From Auricularia sp. M13 (lineage: Eukaryota; Basidiomycota; Agaricomycetes; Auriculariales; Auriculariaceae): a DNA stretch of 64,000 nucleotides. Under the pieces are notes generated by a model. The model was not told the DNA's origin. It saw only the letters and a list, made by a program, of their open reading frames with translations, and searched no databases. This document shows positions 12,208 through 23,381 of this stretch, one piece after another (position 1 is the first letter of the stretch; each line of letters begins with the position of its first letter). The stretch is taken from NCBI GenBank assembly GCA_037042915.1, contig CM073194.1, positions 1,674,001 to 1,738,000 on the forward strand, written 5' to 3'. The position numbers and the translations under genes were made by a program.

Positions 12208-12531
12208 TGTTGCATCCGAGCTATTGGGTAGTGAGCTGGATATAGTTACATATTATAGAATACGACAGACCTTGAAGCTCGGTTGAGAGTATCTTTTACT
12301 GCGCTCAGCCAGGTCTGAAGTGTTTCTGTATCATTTGTGACGGTTTCACTTGACATGGCGCGTAGAATAAGAAGGTAGACTGATGTTTGAAGATGAATGG
12401 AGAGCTGAAGTAGCTGTCACCCTTTGGTACAGAGATGGTGAGTGTTCGGGAGCAAGTCTCAACTGGGTCGGCAATAGCCATTGGCCATTGCATCTTGCCG
12501 TCCGACTTGCTGGCGCTTGCTCAATGCGTCT

Positions 12532-15315
12532 ATGCCGCTGCGCAGGCTTAGACTAGCACTGTCGACAATCGTGCTCTCCAATATTCTTCTCCCGCTTGCT
12601 GGCGTGGCTGCCTGGGCTGTCCAGCGCGGCTACACGAACGATGGCAACTACGTACGCCAGCTTACACTAGCCATTGTGCAATAATTAACACAACACAGGA
12701 TATAACGTTGCTACATGTAAACGATGTGCATGCTCATTTGGACCAGGTACCTGCACTTGTCCTCAGCACTCAGAGCAGATGAGAGAATCCGATGAGTGGG
12801 CCGTGAATGGTCTCCCCGAGTATGGAACAGGGATCCCATAGGTCTTGTTCATATATGAAGAAGACAGTATTCCATGAGCTCTTGAAGGGAATGAAACTCA
12901 CGGGATCCTTGTGACATATTTCATGGACATATCCCGCGGCACTCAACCACTCATCGGATTGTCTCATCTGCTGGTACTGCTGCAGGCCTGATGCACAAAG
13001 CTGATGTTGTCTGTAACATAGTTCCAGCCATCAGGCATGGACTGTGATTCCAGGTGCGTGCAACTTGTCGAAAGTATCGTTGCTGAAGCAAAGTGCTGAC
13101 CATATGCACATTGCTCACAGTCACGAATGTGTAGGCGGCTACGCACGACTGAAGGCCAAGATCGACGAGCTGCGTGCGCGTCACCCGGATTCGCTGCTGC
13201 TTAACGCGGGCGATGAGTTTCAGGTATGTGCAATGTTCCCGTGCTGTGGCCGGGATGGTTCTAAGATGCGTGCAGGGCACTCTGTTTTATTCATATTATA
13301 ATAGTAAGTGTCATGGAATACGGGTCTCGTGGTGCCCGAAACGCCTCGTAGGCGTAACCGCAATGAAATCTGCAACGAAAATGACAACGTTTCGTAACCG
13401 CTCGCAAGAGCCATCTCAACAAATTTCGCGGTTTTTTCCTCATCTTGGGACGCTGTGTCCATCGTATCTTTCATCATGCTTGGCCTCACCAAAGCTCACG
13501 CTACCCTGTTGAAATGTTGTCGATGTGGCTGAACTTTGATACTTAGGTACGGGCGAGAAGATTGCAGAGACGATCAACCAGCTCGGGTTTGATGCTTTCG
13601 TTCTGGGAAACGTACGTCCTGCTTGTCTTTCCTCCATCATCTTCGCCCGGTCACGATGCTTACCAGTACTATCCGCACAGCACGAGTTCGACGAAGGCGA
13701 TGATAATCTCGGAGCATTCGTGCGTCCACCGTGCCCACGACGACTGGCTGCCCACCCTCTAACTACTCTCCCCACCCAGCTCCAAACCCTGAAATTCCCG
13801 GTCCTCTCCGCAAACCTGCGCACCACCAACGCGGCGCTCCTAGCGTCCAACATCAGCGCGTACCACATATTCGACAAGCACAAGCTAGCCGTCATTGGGC
13901 TCACGACGCCAGACACAGTAGGCACCTCGTCGCCCTCGCCCAGCACGTCCTTCGCCGAGCCGCTCCGGATCCTCAACCTGCAAGTGCAGGCGCTCCAGCG
14001 GTCGCACCCTGACATCAAGCGCATCGTTGTTCTCTCGCATCTGGGGTACGAAGAGGACATCGCGCTGGCTCAGGGGAGCAGTGGCGTCAGCGTGATCCTC
14101 GGCGGGCACTCGCACACGCTCGTCGGCGACATGAAAGGCGCGAAGGGCAAGTACCCGACGGTCGTGAAGAACTGGCTCGGGTACGACGTGCTCGTCGCCA
14201 CGGCGTACCGCTATGGCGAGTATCTCGGCGTGCTCAATGTCGGCTTCGACACGCGCGGCAAGGCCGTGCGGTGGAACGGCGGTGCGTCCGTTTCTTTTTG
14301 CAGACCGAGCCCGCTGACGCTTGGCAGAACCGATCCACATGACGCAAGCCATCGCGCCGGACGCCGCGCTGCAGGCGCAGATCCTCGCGTGGCGCAAGCC
14401 GTTCGACGAGTTCGGGCGCACGGTCATCGGGCGCACGACGGCGGCGATATCCAACGCCCACTGCCACACGGGCGAGTGCGCGCTCGGCAACCTCGTCGCG
14501 GACGTGCTGGCGGATTACCGGCGCGCGCTCCCCGCGCCGACGAGCCTCGTCGCGCCCGATCCGGGCGTGCACGGCGCGATGGTCAACGGCGGCGGGATGC
14601 GCGCGCCGATTGCGAAGGGCGAGATTAGGCGTAAGGCGGTCATGACTGCGTTGCCGTTTGCTAATGCTGTCGTCGTGCTGGACGTCACGGGCCAGGAGCT
14701 CTGGAATGTGTTTAGTGGTACGCGCTTGTGCCTTCTTTGAGGCGGGATGATGCTGATGATGGTGTCGTCTAGCGATGGTGAACAGACGGACGATGGACGG
14801 GCACGCCATCGAGACCTTCCTGCAGGTCTCTGCGGACTTCGAGGTCGTTTACGACCCCGCGCAACGCGTAGGATCACGGCTGCTTAGCGTCAAGCTTGGC
14901 GGAGAGCCGCTCGTCCTGCACCAGCATTACTCTGTGCGTCCGTCCCAGCTCCGCGTTTACCCTTCGCCTCACATTCTGCCTCACCTCCCCTGCATTGTAG
15001 ATTGCAACGAACGACTTCCTGGCACAAGGCGGCGACTTCTTCTTCTCCAACATCACGAGAGCCGGCCCGCCGCTCGCGGCGGTCGATGAGCTCGTCGTCA
15101 AGTACCTCCAGGCGCATAATCCATACACACCACCGCGCGTCGGTGCAAGGCTGCGCAGAGTCGATTCCGGAGCGGCAGGAGAGCAGGAGGTCGGCGATGG
15201 TGGGTTCCCGGTGGAGGATGCCAGCTGGAGCGCCCTCGCCATGATCGCGAGCGCGTTGACGGTGTTCGTGCTTTGGTTGGAGTGGGTTCGGGTTCGAGGC
15301 AGGGAGCGGATTTGA
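12532..15315 (+). CDS. 5'-nucleotidase-type metallophosphatase
   Basis: Predicted 600-residue secreted or surface enzyme that removes phosphate from nucleotides or similar esters. Eleven exons: 12532-12651, 12699-12746, 13022-13053, 13121-13223, 13276-13303, 13547-13611, 13681-13719, 13780-14281, 14328-14717, 14773-14933, 15001-15315. An arginine-rich start and a hydrophobic stretch (residues 10-30) look like a signal peptide or anchor. The two-metal site is complete: DVHAH, NAGDEF, GNHEFD (split by an intron) and GGHSH. The C-terminal nucleotidase domain has GNLVADVL, NGGGMRAPI and GDFFFSNI segments. A hydrophobic helix followed by RVRGRERI ends the protein, so it may be membrane-held at both ends. 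Introns 2 (275 bp) and 5 (243 bp) are far longer than the local norm; intron 2 carries an inverted-repeat element. The short exons 3 and 5 are the least certain. Confidence 0.85.
12774..12972. mobile_element. Small inverted-repeat (MITE-like) element in intron
   Basis: Inside intron 2 of the 5'-nucleotidase gene, 26 bases at 12774-12799 (starting agcagatgaga) are repeated inverted at 12947-12972 with one mismatch, leaving a loop of about 147 bases. No coding capacity. The size and clean arms suggest a short non-autonomous DNA transposon or its relic, and would explain why this intron is 275 bp when its neighbours are about 50. No clear target duplication was found. Family unknown. Confidence 0.55.
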
Positions 15316-15491
15316 GTGGATTTATTTCTCCATTAGTTATGCGTTGGTGTACGTTGTCAGACAGTCAGCTCACATAGAGACAGGGATTTCATACGGTTAA
15401 TTTATGCAGGTCACAGGTGTCACGGTTTACCAGAGCGCGTCATGCTGAGGATACCATCTATTTCTGACCCATGCAAGTGGCTTGACACATG

Positions 15492-15499
15492 TGACGTCA
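15492..15499 (+). promoter_or_regulatory. CRE-type palindrome tgacgtca
   Basis: A perfect 8-bp cAMP-response-element palindrome, the site used by fungal Atf1/CREB-type bZIP factors, lies 17 bases before a TATA box and about 85 bases before the start codon at 15583. Binding is inferred from the sequence only. Confidence 0.55.
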
Positions 15500-15515
15500 G
15501 TGGCTTTACGGGGCG

Positions 15516-15523
15516 TATATAAA
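15516..15523 (+). promoter_or_regulatory. TATA box
   Basis: tatataaa, followed by a pyrimidine-rich leader and the ATG at 15583. One of the clearest core promoters in the window. Confidence 0.55.
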
Positions 15524-15582
15524 CTACTCGACGCGCTCTCCTCCTTTTCCTTTCCCCAACAACCTCAGCATCTACATCTACA

Positions 15583-16501
15583 ATGGCAACCACCATCGCA
15601 CCATCACCGTCGCAGGAGAACATCGGGCGCGACCGCCCCGAGCTCCCACACCGCAACTCGTCGACGAAGCACGTGCCGGAGCAGCAGCAGTCGCAGCTGC
15701 CCCACCAGTCCAAGCAGTCAGTCCAGCAGGATCAGGACTCGGCGCTGCCGCGCACGTCAACGACGACGGTGCCGCGCGCGCCGCATCGTGGTGAGGGGCA
15801 CGGCGAGTCGAAGCCCGCGCCGCGCGACGGCCACGGCGCGCACCCCGGCACGGAGAAGGTTGACCTCGACGGTCCGCCGCAGCCTGACTGGGAGCGCGCA
15901 GAGGCAGAGCGCAGGGAGCGCGCTGAGCAGGCGCAGCAGGCCGCCAAGGAGGGCCGCGAAGGCGCCGACTATCCCGAGCAGCTGCATGCGGGCCAGGTCG
16001 GCCTTGGGCCCGCATTTGCAGACCATACGCGCGCTGTGAGTGCCTAAACTCGGCAATTAGTAGATGGATGGATGCTGACGGGTGGTTGAACAGACATTCG
16101 GAGATAAAGTCGCGGGAATGAAGGACGTGCTCACGAGCAAGGTCAAGCATAATCCAGAGCTCGCACAGGTTCGTACAACATCCAGCTCCCCGTTTCCATG
16201 TTTCTATGGTACTAACAACTCTGTCGTTTAGGCGGGTCACGACCGTATGACGGGCGAGGCCAAGCGGCGCGAGTTCCAGCACCAGAACGAGGCGGACCCG
16301 TTTAAGAAGGACGACAGCGACAACAAGACTCAGAGCAAGCAGCCAGACGCGCCTAAGACGGAGGATGCCCCGGCACAGGCGGGCAGCGCCCCCGCAGACA
16401 AGCCACCGCAGGAGCCGTCCAATGTGCCGACGACCCAGACCCAGGGAGTACCGGGCTCGCGCAACGTCGGTTTCGCAGACACTAGCAAGCAAACTGTGTA
16501 G
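15583..16501 (+). CDS. Hydrophilic, probably stress-linked protein
   Basis: Predicted 265-residue protein from exons 15583-16035, 16094-16168 and 16232-16501. It is very hydrophilic and probably disordered: Gln/Ser-rich start, a charged central helix rich in Glu, Arg and Ala (about residues 100-135), then a conserved-looking core FGDKVAGMKDVL ... AGHDRMTGEAKRREF across the exon joins, and a Pro/Gln/Thr-rich tail. The core resembles the GDK-x-x-G-x-K / TGE repeats of small basidiomycete proteins akin to CsbD or LEA-type stress proteins; this is a resemblance, not an assignment. A strong promoter with CRE and TATA sites fits a stress-induced gene. No TM or signal peptide. Confidence 0.7.
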
Positions 16502-17518
16502 ACATCGCCGGAGGATGCTGCGCCAGCCTTTCAGCGCGCAGTCCGTCGACAGGCGGAGGCAGAAGAAACTGGAATCCGGAATGGCGAATGGACATGTGTA
16601 CGACTGCCTGTACAATACGAATTGAAGCAATAATGTTTTCATGATGGAACAAGAGCGAAGTTTTCGAGCGCCGAGATTAAGGCAGTTTGATGGCATCCTG
16701 AACGGAATCTGGACAGTGGAGACTTGGAAGGAGGGCAGGAGCTGGCAGGAGGACAAGAAGAAATTGCATCCGCGATCCGTACTTGGTTGTTCCTTGCCTC
16801 CCACATTACTCATGCTCTCTGAACCTGCCAGAGCAAAGGCCCAGATATGTGCACTATGGCTGATGACAGCTTTCTGCAATGCATCTGCTTAGGTTAACTC
16901 GCCAATTCTATCATCTGATCTGCTTTGCAGTCGTTTTCCTCATCGTCGGCCGGCTTATTCACCTGGCACGAAACCAACGCGTGCTACTCGCCGGCTTTGG
17001 CAGATAAGCTGTCGAGATTGCGAATAATGTTACAGTGTTTCCGCAATGATGTTCTTTCTTCAGGACTCTGCATCGTACAGGATCGGCTCGAGGCTCCGAC
17101 TCGACGACTCGAGCCGCGCCCGTCACTCGCTATCGGATATGCATCAATGCCCACCGCAGCAGAGCCCTACGGTATGTCTAACGAGCATTCTGCGAATCGC
17201 TTCGGTAGACGAACAGTACACGCAAGCGTTCAAGACTTTGGTTCTACTGACAACTCAAGGGTCACAGCAGCGCAGCCAGGGCCCAGGTCGATCCACCTAC
17301 CGGGCATCTCACTGGTTATGAGCCCGGCTGGATATCACAGCATGTCTGTGGATGCTATAACATGCGCCGCGAGTCCTGCGCATAGCTCCCAGCCGTCTAG
17401 TTTCTTGTGTTTCTTGTTGGCGCTTTGGCCAAAATAGCGTCCTCGGCAACGACTGGCCCCCAAATGTCTCGTTCTCTCCCACCTTCGCCCACCGCATCTG
17501 ACGCGCGCTCGGTCACAT
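16502..17518. other. Intergenic, nothing assignable
   Basis: An open frame of 170 codons at 16925-17437 overlaps others and has no recognisable composition or motif. It was not accepted as a gene. Otherwise the stretch holds the 3' region of the preceding gene and the upstream region of the next ORF. Confidence 0.45.
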
Positions 17519-18106
17519 ATGCGTCTAGTTGATGCGAAGTCGGGCGAGGAAGCGAGGCTGCCTGACGAGTCTCTGCACGACTTCAAAGGCGTCCTCCTCC
17601 GCGTGCTGCTCTCCTACCTGGAGCAGCTCTCTGAATCCTCCTCCTTCGGCGCTGCAGCGCATCGGAAGAACGTTATCTTGGCGTCAGGCTTGGTGGACGG
17701 CGAGCACTACACGGACTGGGACGACGAGCGCTTCGCGGCCACCATGACACGCGTACTCGAAGCAGCGGTGCTCGAGCTGCGCAGCTGGCAGTGTCCTTCT
17801 CCCCATGGCCAGATATCCAGTCTCGGAGGATTCGAAGCAGAGATCATCCTACGCGAAACGCCCAACTCACAGCCGAGTCGCATCCCTCAGGCGTGTCCCC
17901 AAGTCCTTCGTATATTGCACCTTCGCGGCCTGTGGCATTTCATGGTATCGGCGGACTCATTCTGGAGTTACGATGAGGCGCAGGAGGTCTTGTTTGTCTT
18001 GCAGCGCGCTGCGTCGCTCATTCCGGAGGTCTGGAAATCTGCTGCGGAGGATTTGACTAGAGTCTGTGTAAGCTGTGCCACGAATAGCTTTCTTATACGG
18101 GTTTGA
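17519..18106 (+). CDS. Orphan protein, 195 residues
   Basis: Single uninterrupted frame with coding-like composition: Leu-rich amphipathic helices such as LLRVLLSYLEQLSE and VLEAAVLELRSW, acidic patches, no TM segment. I do not recognise a family. It could be a small alpha-helical protein, the remaining C-terminal part of a larger decayed gene, or a gene whose upstream exons I failed to see. No start-proximal TATA was obvious. The ATG at 17519 is simply the first in the frame. Confidence 0.4.
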   Translation: MRLVDAKSGEEARLPDESLHDFKGVLLRVLLSYLEQLSESSSFGAAAHRKNVILASGLVDGEHYTDWDDERFAATMTRVLEAAVLELRSWQCPSPHGQISSLGGFEAEIILRETPNSQPSRIPQACPQVLRILHLRGLWHFMVSADSFWSYDEAQEVLFVLQRAASLIPEVWKSAAEDLTRVCVSCATNSFLIRV

Positions 18107-18324
18107 TTATGCCAATCCGTTTGGCTGCTTGTGGCGCCGCTCACTGGCAGCTCTCTCGGGCAGTGCGGACTTGCGTGCTCCCTGTATTTACAGTACATCT
18201 CCGTGATGGATGCTTTGGGCATGAATCCTTCATTATCTGTCTACCTAATAGGCGCGATGCGTCGGGAGCGCAGCGAACGCAATGAAGAATCTGTTGATTC
18301 GGTAGCAGTAAATGAGTGATTAAT

Positions 18325-18487
18325 GGCAGCTACGTCCCCCTGTGCTCGAAGTACCTACCGGATGTGTAAGTCCAGAGTGTGCTTGTGGCCCACGACGCGT
18401 GTCGAGACGCGTCAGGACGCGTCCATCGAGCTGCAGCAGTGACACATCATTGTTGACACCGTCGATTAATCCTTGGCTGATTGTGCC
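18325..18487 (+). repeat. Dispersed repeat copy 1 (triple ACGCGT)
   Basis: About 165 bp that recur in inverted orientation at 38821-38987. The core at 18385-18423 is identical over 39 bp between the copies and contains ACGCGT three times. The flanks also align (agctacgtccccctg at one end, gcagtgacac and gattaat at the other) with scattered changes. No coding capacity. It may be a MITE or a fragment of a larger transposon. Confidence 0.7.
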
Positions 18488-18859
18488 CTCTAGTATGTGC
18501 TCCCCTTCAATATGGATTGCCGGACATACGGATACATTGACACTGACAGAGACTGGACGCCCATTGCACATTTTCGGCAGCCGGCGCTTTGTACTGTACA
18601 TACTAGAGTATTTGGGCTAAACCTGGACGCAAGCGACGACTTGCTACAGTGAAACCGTGCTCCAGGTCACCAAGTTCAACTTCTCCGTGGATTATCGTGC
18701 TGGGCGGGTCTACAGACTATAAGGGAGGCACCCAAATGTGGTCTCCCTACAGGACTTATAATTATCGGCCATATTTGGCCAATTAGCCTCCGGCCGATGC
18801 GGTCGGACCGGGTACAGTTGCGCAACTCTCCCTCTTGCACCCAAGTCGTAACGTCCAAT
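18488..18859. other. Upstream region of aldo-keto reductase
   Basis: No gene seen. Holds the presumed promoter of the downstream reductase. Confidence 0.4.
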
Positions 18860-20370
18860 ATGTCGAGCACGCAGAAGTTCCGCCCCGTTGAGTATCGCCA
18901 GCTTGGAAAATCGGGCCTGCGCGTTTCTGTGCCGATCGTATGCTTGTCGGTTGCCCACAAACGCATATAGCTGCTGACATTGCCTTTGCTACAGGTCGGC
19001 GCAATGAGCTTTGGACATCCCGCCTGGGCTGTATGTTCGTTGCATCTGTCAAGGCTACCATGACTGATCGTGATCAGCCATGGGTCCTCGGCGAAGAACA
19101 GGTTGGCAGCGATCAGCAGGGAAAGATAACAGGGTGACTAATGACCTTCGTACACAGAGTCTGGAGATTCTGAAAGCCGCCTGGGACCGTGGTATCAACA
19201 CAATCGATACCGCCAACGTTTACAGCAATGGCCACTCGGAGCTGATCGTCGCCAAGTTCATTGAGAAGGCGAGTTGGTCTGACAGTAACATCATCTGTGG
19301 TATGCTAAATATTCCGGCTGCATATTAGTACCAAATTCCTCGTAACAAAATCCTCATCCTTACCAAATGCTTTGGCATGGTTCCAGACGACCCTTCTATT
19401 CGTGGAGTAGTGTGTATCTACTACCTTTCTGTCACCCCCATGACTTCAACGATCTGTAGATGCGCCCAGATCTTCAAACTACACGCGACTTCATCAACCA
19501 GCATGGTCTCAGCCGTGCTGCTATTTTCAACGCTGTCGAGGCCTCAATCAAGCGACTGAACACGCCGTACATTGATCTCCTGCAGATCCACCGCTTTGAC
19601 CCTAGCACGCCGCCTGAGGAGATCATGAAGGCATTGCACGACCTTGTGCAGAGCGGCAAAGTTCGCTACATCGGTGCCAGCAGCATGCGCACCTGGCAGT
19701 TTGCCATGCTCAACGACGTCGCCGAAAAGCACGGCTGGACCAAGTTCGTGAGCATGCAAAACGAATACTCGCTTCTGTACCGCGAAGAGGTTGGTATCGG
19801 CTTCGCGTCTGGATAGCACACTCTCACGCTTCTTAGGAACGCGAAATGATTCCGTACTGCAACTATAACGGTACGTTCTGCTCCCGGTTCACCGGACGAT
19901 CCTCATACTCCGCAGGCATCGGTCTCATCCCGTGGGGCCCTCTGCAAGCCGGCGCTCTTGCCCGTCCGCTGGAGGACGAAGCGGCATCCGCGCGCGCGCA
20001 GGCCACCAAGGGGACCCCGTTCGAGTCCAAGCACACCGCGGCGGACAAAGAGATTATCAAGAGAGTTGGCGAATTGGCGAAGAAGAAAGGCTGGTCCATG
20101 TCCGAGGTCGCTCTTGCCTGGGTAAACAAGAAGGTCTCCAGTCCCATCGTCGGCTGCAGTTCGGTACGTGTCTATTTTGCCTACCATTCGACCAGACATA
20201 TAATCCTTTCAAGGTGGAGAGGCTCGAGCAAGCCATGATCACTGGCTTTGTACTCACCGACGAAGAATCCAAGTACCTGGAGGAACCGTCAGTAACAGCC
20301 TCATTTCATAACGCCCCGTGCTCACAGAACATCTAGATACGTTCCCAAGGTTGTGCGCGGCCACGCGTAA
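18860..20370 (+). CDS. Aldo-keto reductase
   Basis: Predicted 349-residue NADPH-dependent reductase with the (beta/alpha)8 fold, cytosolic, of the subgroup related to potassium-channel beta subunits and fungal aryl-alcohol or versiconal-type reductases. Ten exons: 18860-18937, 18995-19030, 19078-19101, 19158-19268, 19329-19409, 19460-19789, 19837-19870, 19916-20163, 20214-20287, 20337-20370. The catalytic tetrad is visible: Asp and Tyr in [13 protein letters not shown], Lys in ILTKCFGM, His in LLQIHRFD. The cofactor region near the C-terminus reads [16 protein letters not shown]. The intron at 19269-19328 needs a GC donor (AAG/gcgagt), since the family expects FIEK to join YQIPRNK. Likely substrates are aryl or alkyl aldehydes or ketones; not determinable here. 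Confidence 0.9.
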
Positions 20371-20601
20371 ATTCCCCGTCGAGTTCAATGACATCCCTAT
20401 CGTGTAACAATGCGCAATGCCAAAGTGCCCAATGACAGATTGACCTGACTGATATTGACGGTGAGAGATCACGATGGTTATGTTGAGCGATTAGAATGCA
20501 ATAAGTACATGAGAGCACGACAAGTCACCCACTTAGGGAATAAGGACAGGTAATCAAGGAATGTGTCCGTGTCCGTGTACAGGTAACAGAAGTGATCTGC
20601 A

Positions 20602-22523
20602 TCACTGACCTGCGAAGACCCGACGTGCTGACGAAACGTTTGACGCGTACTTCGGTCCCATGGAGGTGGCCAAAGCAACCTCTGCGCAGAGGAGGATGCT
20701 ATAGAAGACCCAGAAGAGTACCGCAGATATTCCGGACGAGACGAGCGCGCGCCGGATCAGGTCGGCTCCCTGGTAGAACGCGCTCTCTATGGCATGGCCG
20801 AACTTGTCGGGCAGCGAACGTTCAACCACTTCGATCTCAAATGGCAGGCGTACGCCGAGATGTTCGGACAGTACTCGCATGGCAGACGTTATCCCGTCTT
20901 CATGGAACCCGTATCCTGACCATGCGCCCGCGAAGGTGATGCCCCGTTTGTTCTGAATCGACGGCAGCGCCGCCTTCGCAGCCTTACTCTAATGAGGTGT
21001 GAGATAGATTACACAAGAAGGGTCAGGCTAAACTCACCGTGGCCGTCATATGCGGGTGCTCGTAGTTGTACTCGCCCAGCACAAGGTCTGCGCGCGGCTC
21101 GAACGGCGGGTTCAAGGTGCCCAACACAGTCCCGAATTTCGACTCTGGGATATTCTGAAGGAGATTCATCCAGAACGTCCTGAAAGTATAACGTCAGCTC
21201 GCAAAGGGGATCCGTTCTCACGAGGAGACGTACACCGCAACCTTGCTGTCACCCTTCCTCTCCTGTGTCTGCGTGAGATAATTCCAGGCGCACCACGCCT
21301 CTTTGCGGGTCGGCATCAGCTGCATGGCAATGCATCAGATCGTGGTGCCCTGCATGCTGGAGGAGCGGTCAGAGGAAGCACTCACGCTCGGGTCCGAGTG
21401 AACGACTACGCGGTTATTCTTCCCGAACTCAAAGCCAGAGAGCACGGTCTTCTCCTCGAGCGTGAGCCCCTCTCCGCGCTGGAGTATCTCGAGCGTGTGG
21501 TCGGCGTGGCAGGTCATGATGACGTGATCGAACTCGAGCGTCTCACCATGCGAGGTGGTGAGAGTCAAGACTGTTGAACCATCTGCTCCAAGACCAGATG
21601 ATACGGATTTCAGGGGCGTGCGGAAGTGCTGTTGCTCGGCTGGAAGCTTGCTGAGCACCTTATCGATGTATGCTTTACTGCTTCCCGCCACAGTGAGCCA
21701 TTGCGGCCGCCCCTCAATCTGCATCAGGTGATGATTGTGCATGAAACGAACAAGCGACGTGGTAGGGAAGTCGAGTGCCGTCTCGTCGGGCGGTGTGGAC
21801 CAGATCGCCGCTGTCAAAGGCTAACATCGTGAGGATTTCAGCAGGTGCTCAGCGAAGGCGACGCACAATGAGGTAATCGTCGCGAAAGGCACGCGAATAG
21901 CCGTTGCGCTCGAGGTAGCTCCCGATGCCGTCCATGATTTCCTCGCCGTTGAGAAGGATGCGCGTCGCGGTCGCGTTAAAACGCAGCATGTCCCACAGCA
22001 TGCGCCACTGTGTTGGCCTGAACCAGTTCTGCCACTGGAGGAACACGCCGCGGAGCCCGTGCGACGCCCACTCATATGCACCGCGATCGCGGGACACGGA
22101 CCACGACATGGAAGACTCGCTGTGCCCGATGCCCAGCAGCGCGAGAAACTTGCAGAAATGCGGATACGTGACAGTGTTGAAGACGACGAACGCACTGCAG
22201 CGTCAATCACGTACATGTGAGTCCAGCGGTAAGCGAGCGCTGCGGCATAGACGCACGTTTCAGTCCACGCGACATCGGCGTCCTCCATGGCCTCTCCCCG
22301 CTTCTGCTTTACGCGCGCGTCGAGAGAGGGGAAGGGGATAGCGTGCGCATGGCCTCCTGCGTAGCCTGCAGCCTCAAAGAGGTGCACCTCGTGTCTTGTA
22401 CGGTGAGAGTCAACGACAGCCACACACGCGCCTCGGATACTCTTAAACGCACTCCGAGTGCTCGTTGAGGAAGTAGGTGGCGGAGATGCCCGTCACGCCT
22501 GCGCCGACGACAGCGACTTTCAT
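20602..22523 (-). CDS. FAD-dependent amine-oxidase-like protein
   Basis: Multi-exon flavoprotein of the NAD(P)/FAD-binding, amine-oxidase-like superfamily. The start at 22523 encodes the Rossmann loop VAVVGAGVTGISATYFL, followed across an intron by the ribose-binding acid in HEVHLFEAAGYAGGHA. FVVFNTVTYPHFCKFL follows, as in bacterial relatives encoded beside cyclopropane-fatty-acid synthase, then WLTVAGSSKAYIDKVL, FDHVIMTCHADHTLEIL and, near the C-terminus, ITFAGAWSGYGFHEDGI, the second FAD-contact motif. The last about 60 residues include a hydrophobic helix (VLFWVFYSILLCAEVALA), so the protein may be tail-anchored. The segment between the start and FVVFN has more than one splice option. Function beyond a flavin-linked oxidoreductase, perhaps acting on lipid, is inference. 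Confidence 0.8.
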
Positions 22524-23381
22524 GGTGGATGAGAGAAGAGGAACCTGAGAAAGACAAGAGGGTGCTGACCTACTCGCAAATCCAGGATATATGATCGATC
22601 GGCACTGTGACTGCGCCAACAGTCCGCGAATCTTCCGTGAAAGAAAAGTCAGCCGGTGGTTATAAGTTTGTGCGGACAGCCCGGCGTGTGGATCCCAAGC
22701 GGAGCCGTGTATTGCAGGCGCCAGGCCTCCTCGCGCCCTGTTCGCGCCCCTCCTCACGGGCTTACTCAAGGAGTTCGTTCCAAGATTAGGCAGTCAGGAA
22801 ACGCTCGTTGAGCGACTCAGCCCCATCGACCAAAATTTCACGTTGTAAATCTTGCGGGAAGCTCCTCGCAGCCAGCACACCTCCGAATCTGGTCGGACTC
22901 GCTCCAGGCTTGAGTCCGGACTGATACAGTTATCTCCCGATTACTCATCGATGAGTACTCATGCATATGCGCTGGCATGATTCTTGGCCTGTGTTGTAAC
23001 GCATTGGGTTCGAATTTGGGTACAGCTCGAACACGTTTGAGGGTGATGATGGTATGCGGTGCCAGGAAACGCTGGAATGCAGAGGCCAGCTCAACAGTTG
23101 AATATACTACCGCAGCAGAGCCGCAGAATGGCTCTGAACCGCGAGTCCCACGCTCCTAATCCGGTCTTGTACCGACAATCCGCGCGGTAAGTAATAATCT
23201 CAGACTGATCCTTGCAAATCGCACCTTTGGCAACGCAAGAACGCCGGCAGCTGCGGATAAGAAACAGCGTGGTCACTGTCAGGTCCACGGTCACCGTCCA
23301 GGTTTCCAAGTCAATGATTATTGCAGCGACAGAGCGAGCACAGCGAGAGACGTCTAACTGGAACGTACTGACTGAAACAGA
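22524..23381. other. Intergenic, nothing seen
   Basis: Upstream region of the flavoprotein and downstream region of the NEDD8 E1 subunit gene. Only short overlapping frames without motifs; no repeat recognised. Confidence 0.5.

Noticed and set aside
15578-16879. Minus-strand frame of 433 codons over the hydrophilic protein gene
   Set aside because: Antisense shadow. The plus strand has TATA, CRE, introns and a sensible protein.
16925-17437. Open frame of 170 codons as a gene
   Set aside because: No motif, mixed composition, overlapping frame of similar length, no splice structure.
18860-22523. Aldo-keto reductase plus FAD oxidoreductase as part of a secondary-metabolite cluster
   Set aside because: No backbone enzyme (PKS, NRPS, terpene synthase) or pathway P450 lies in the window.
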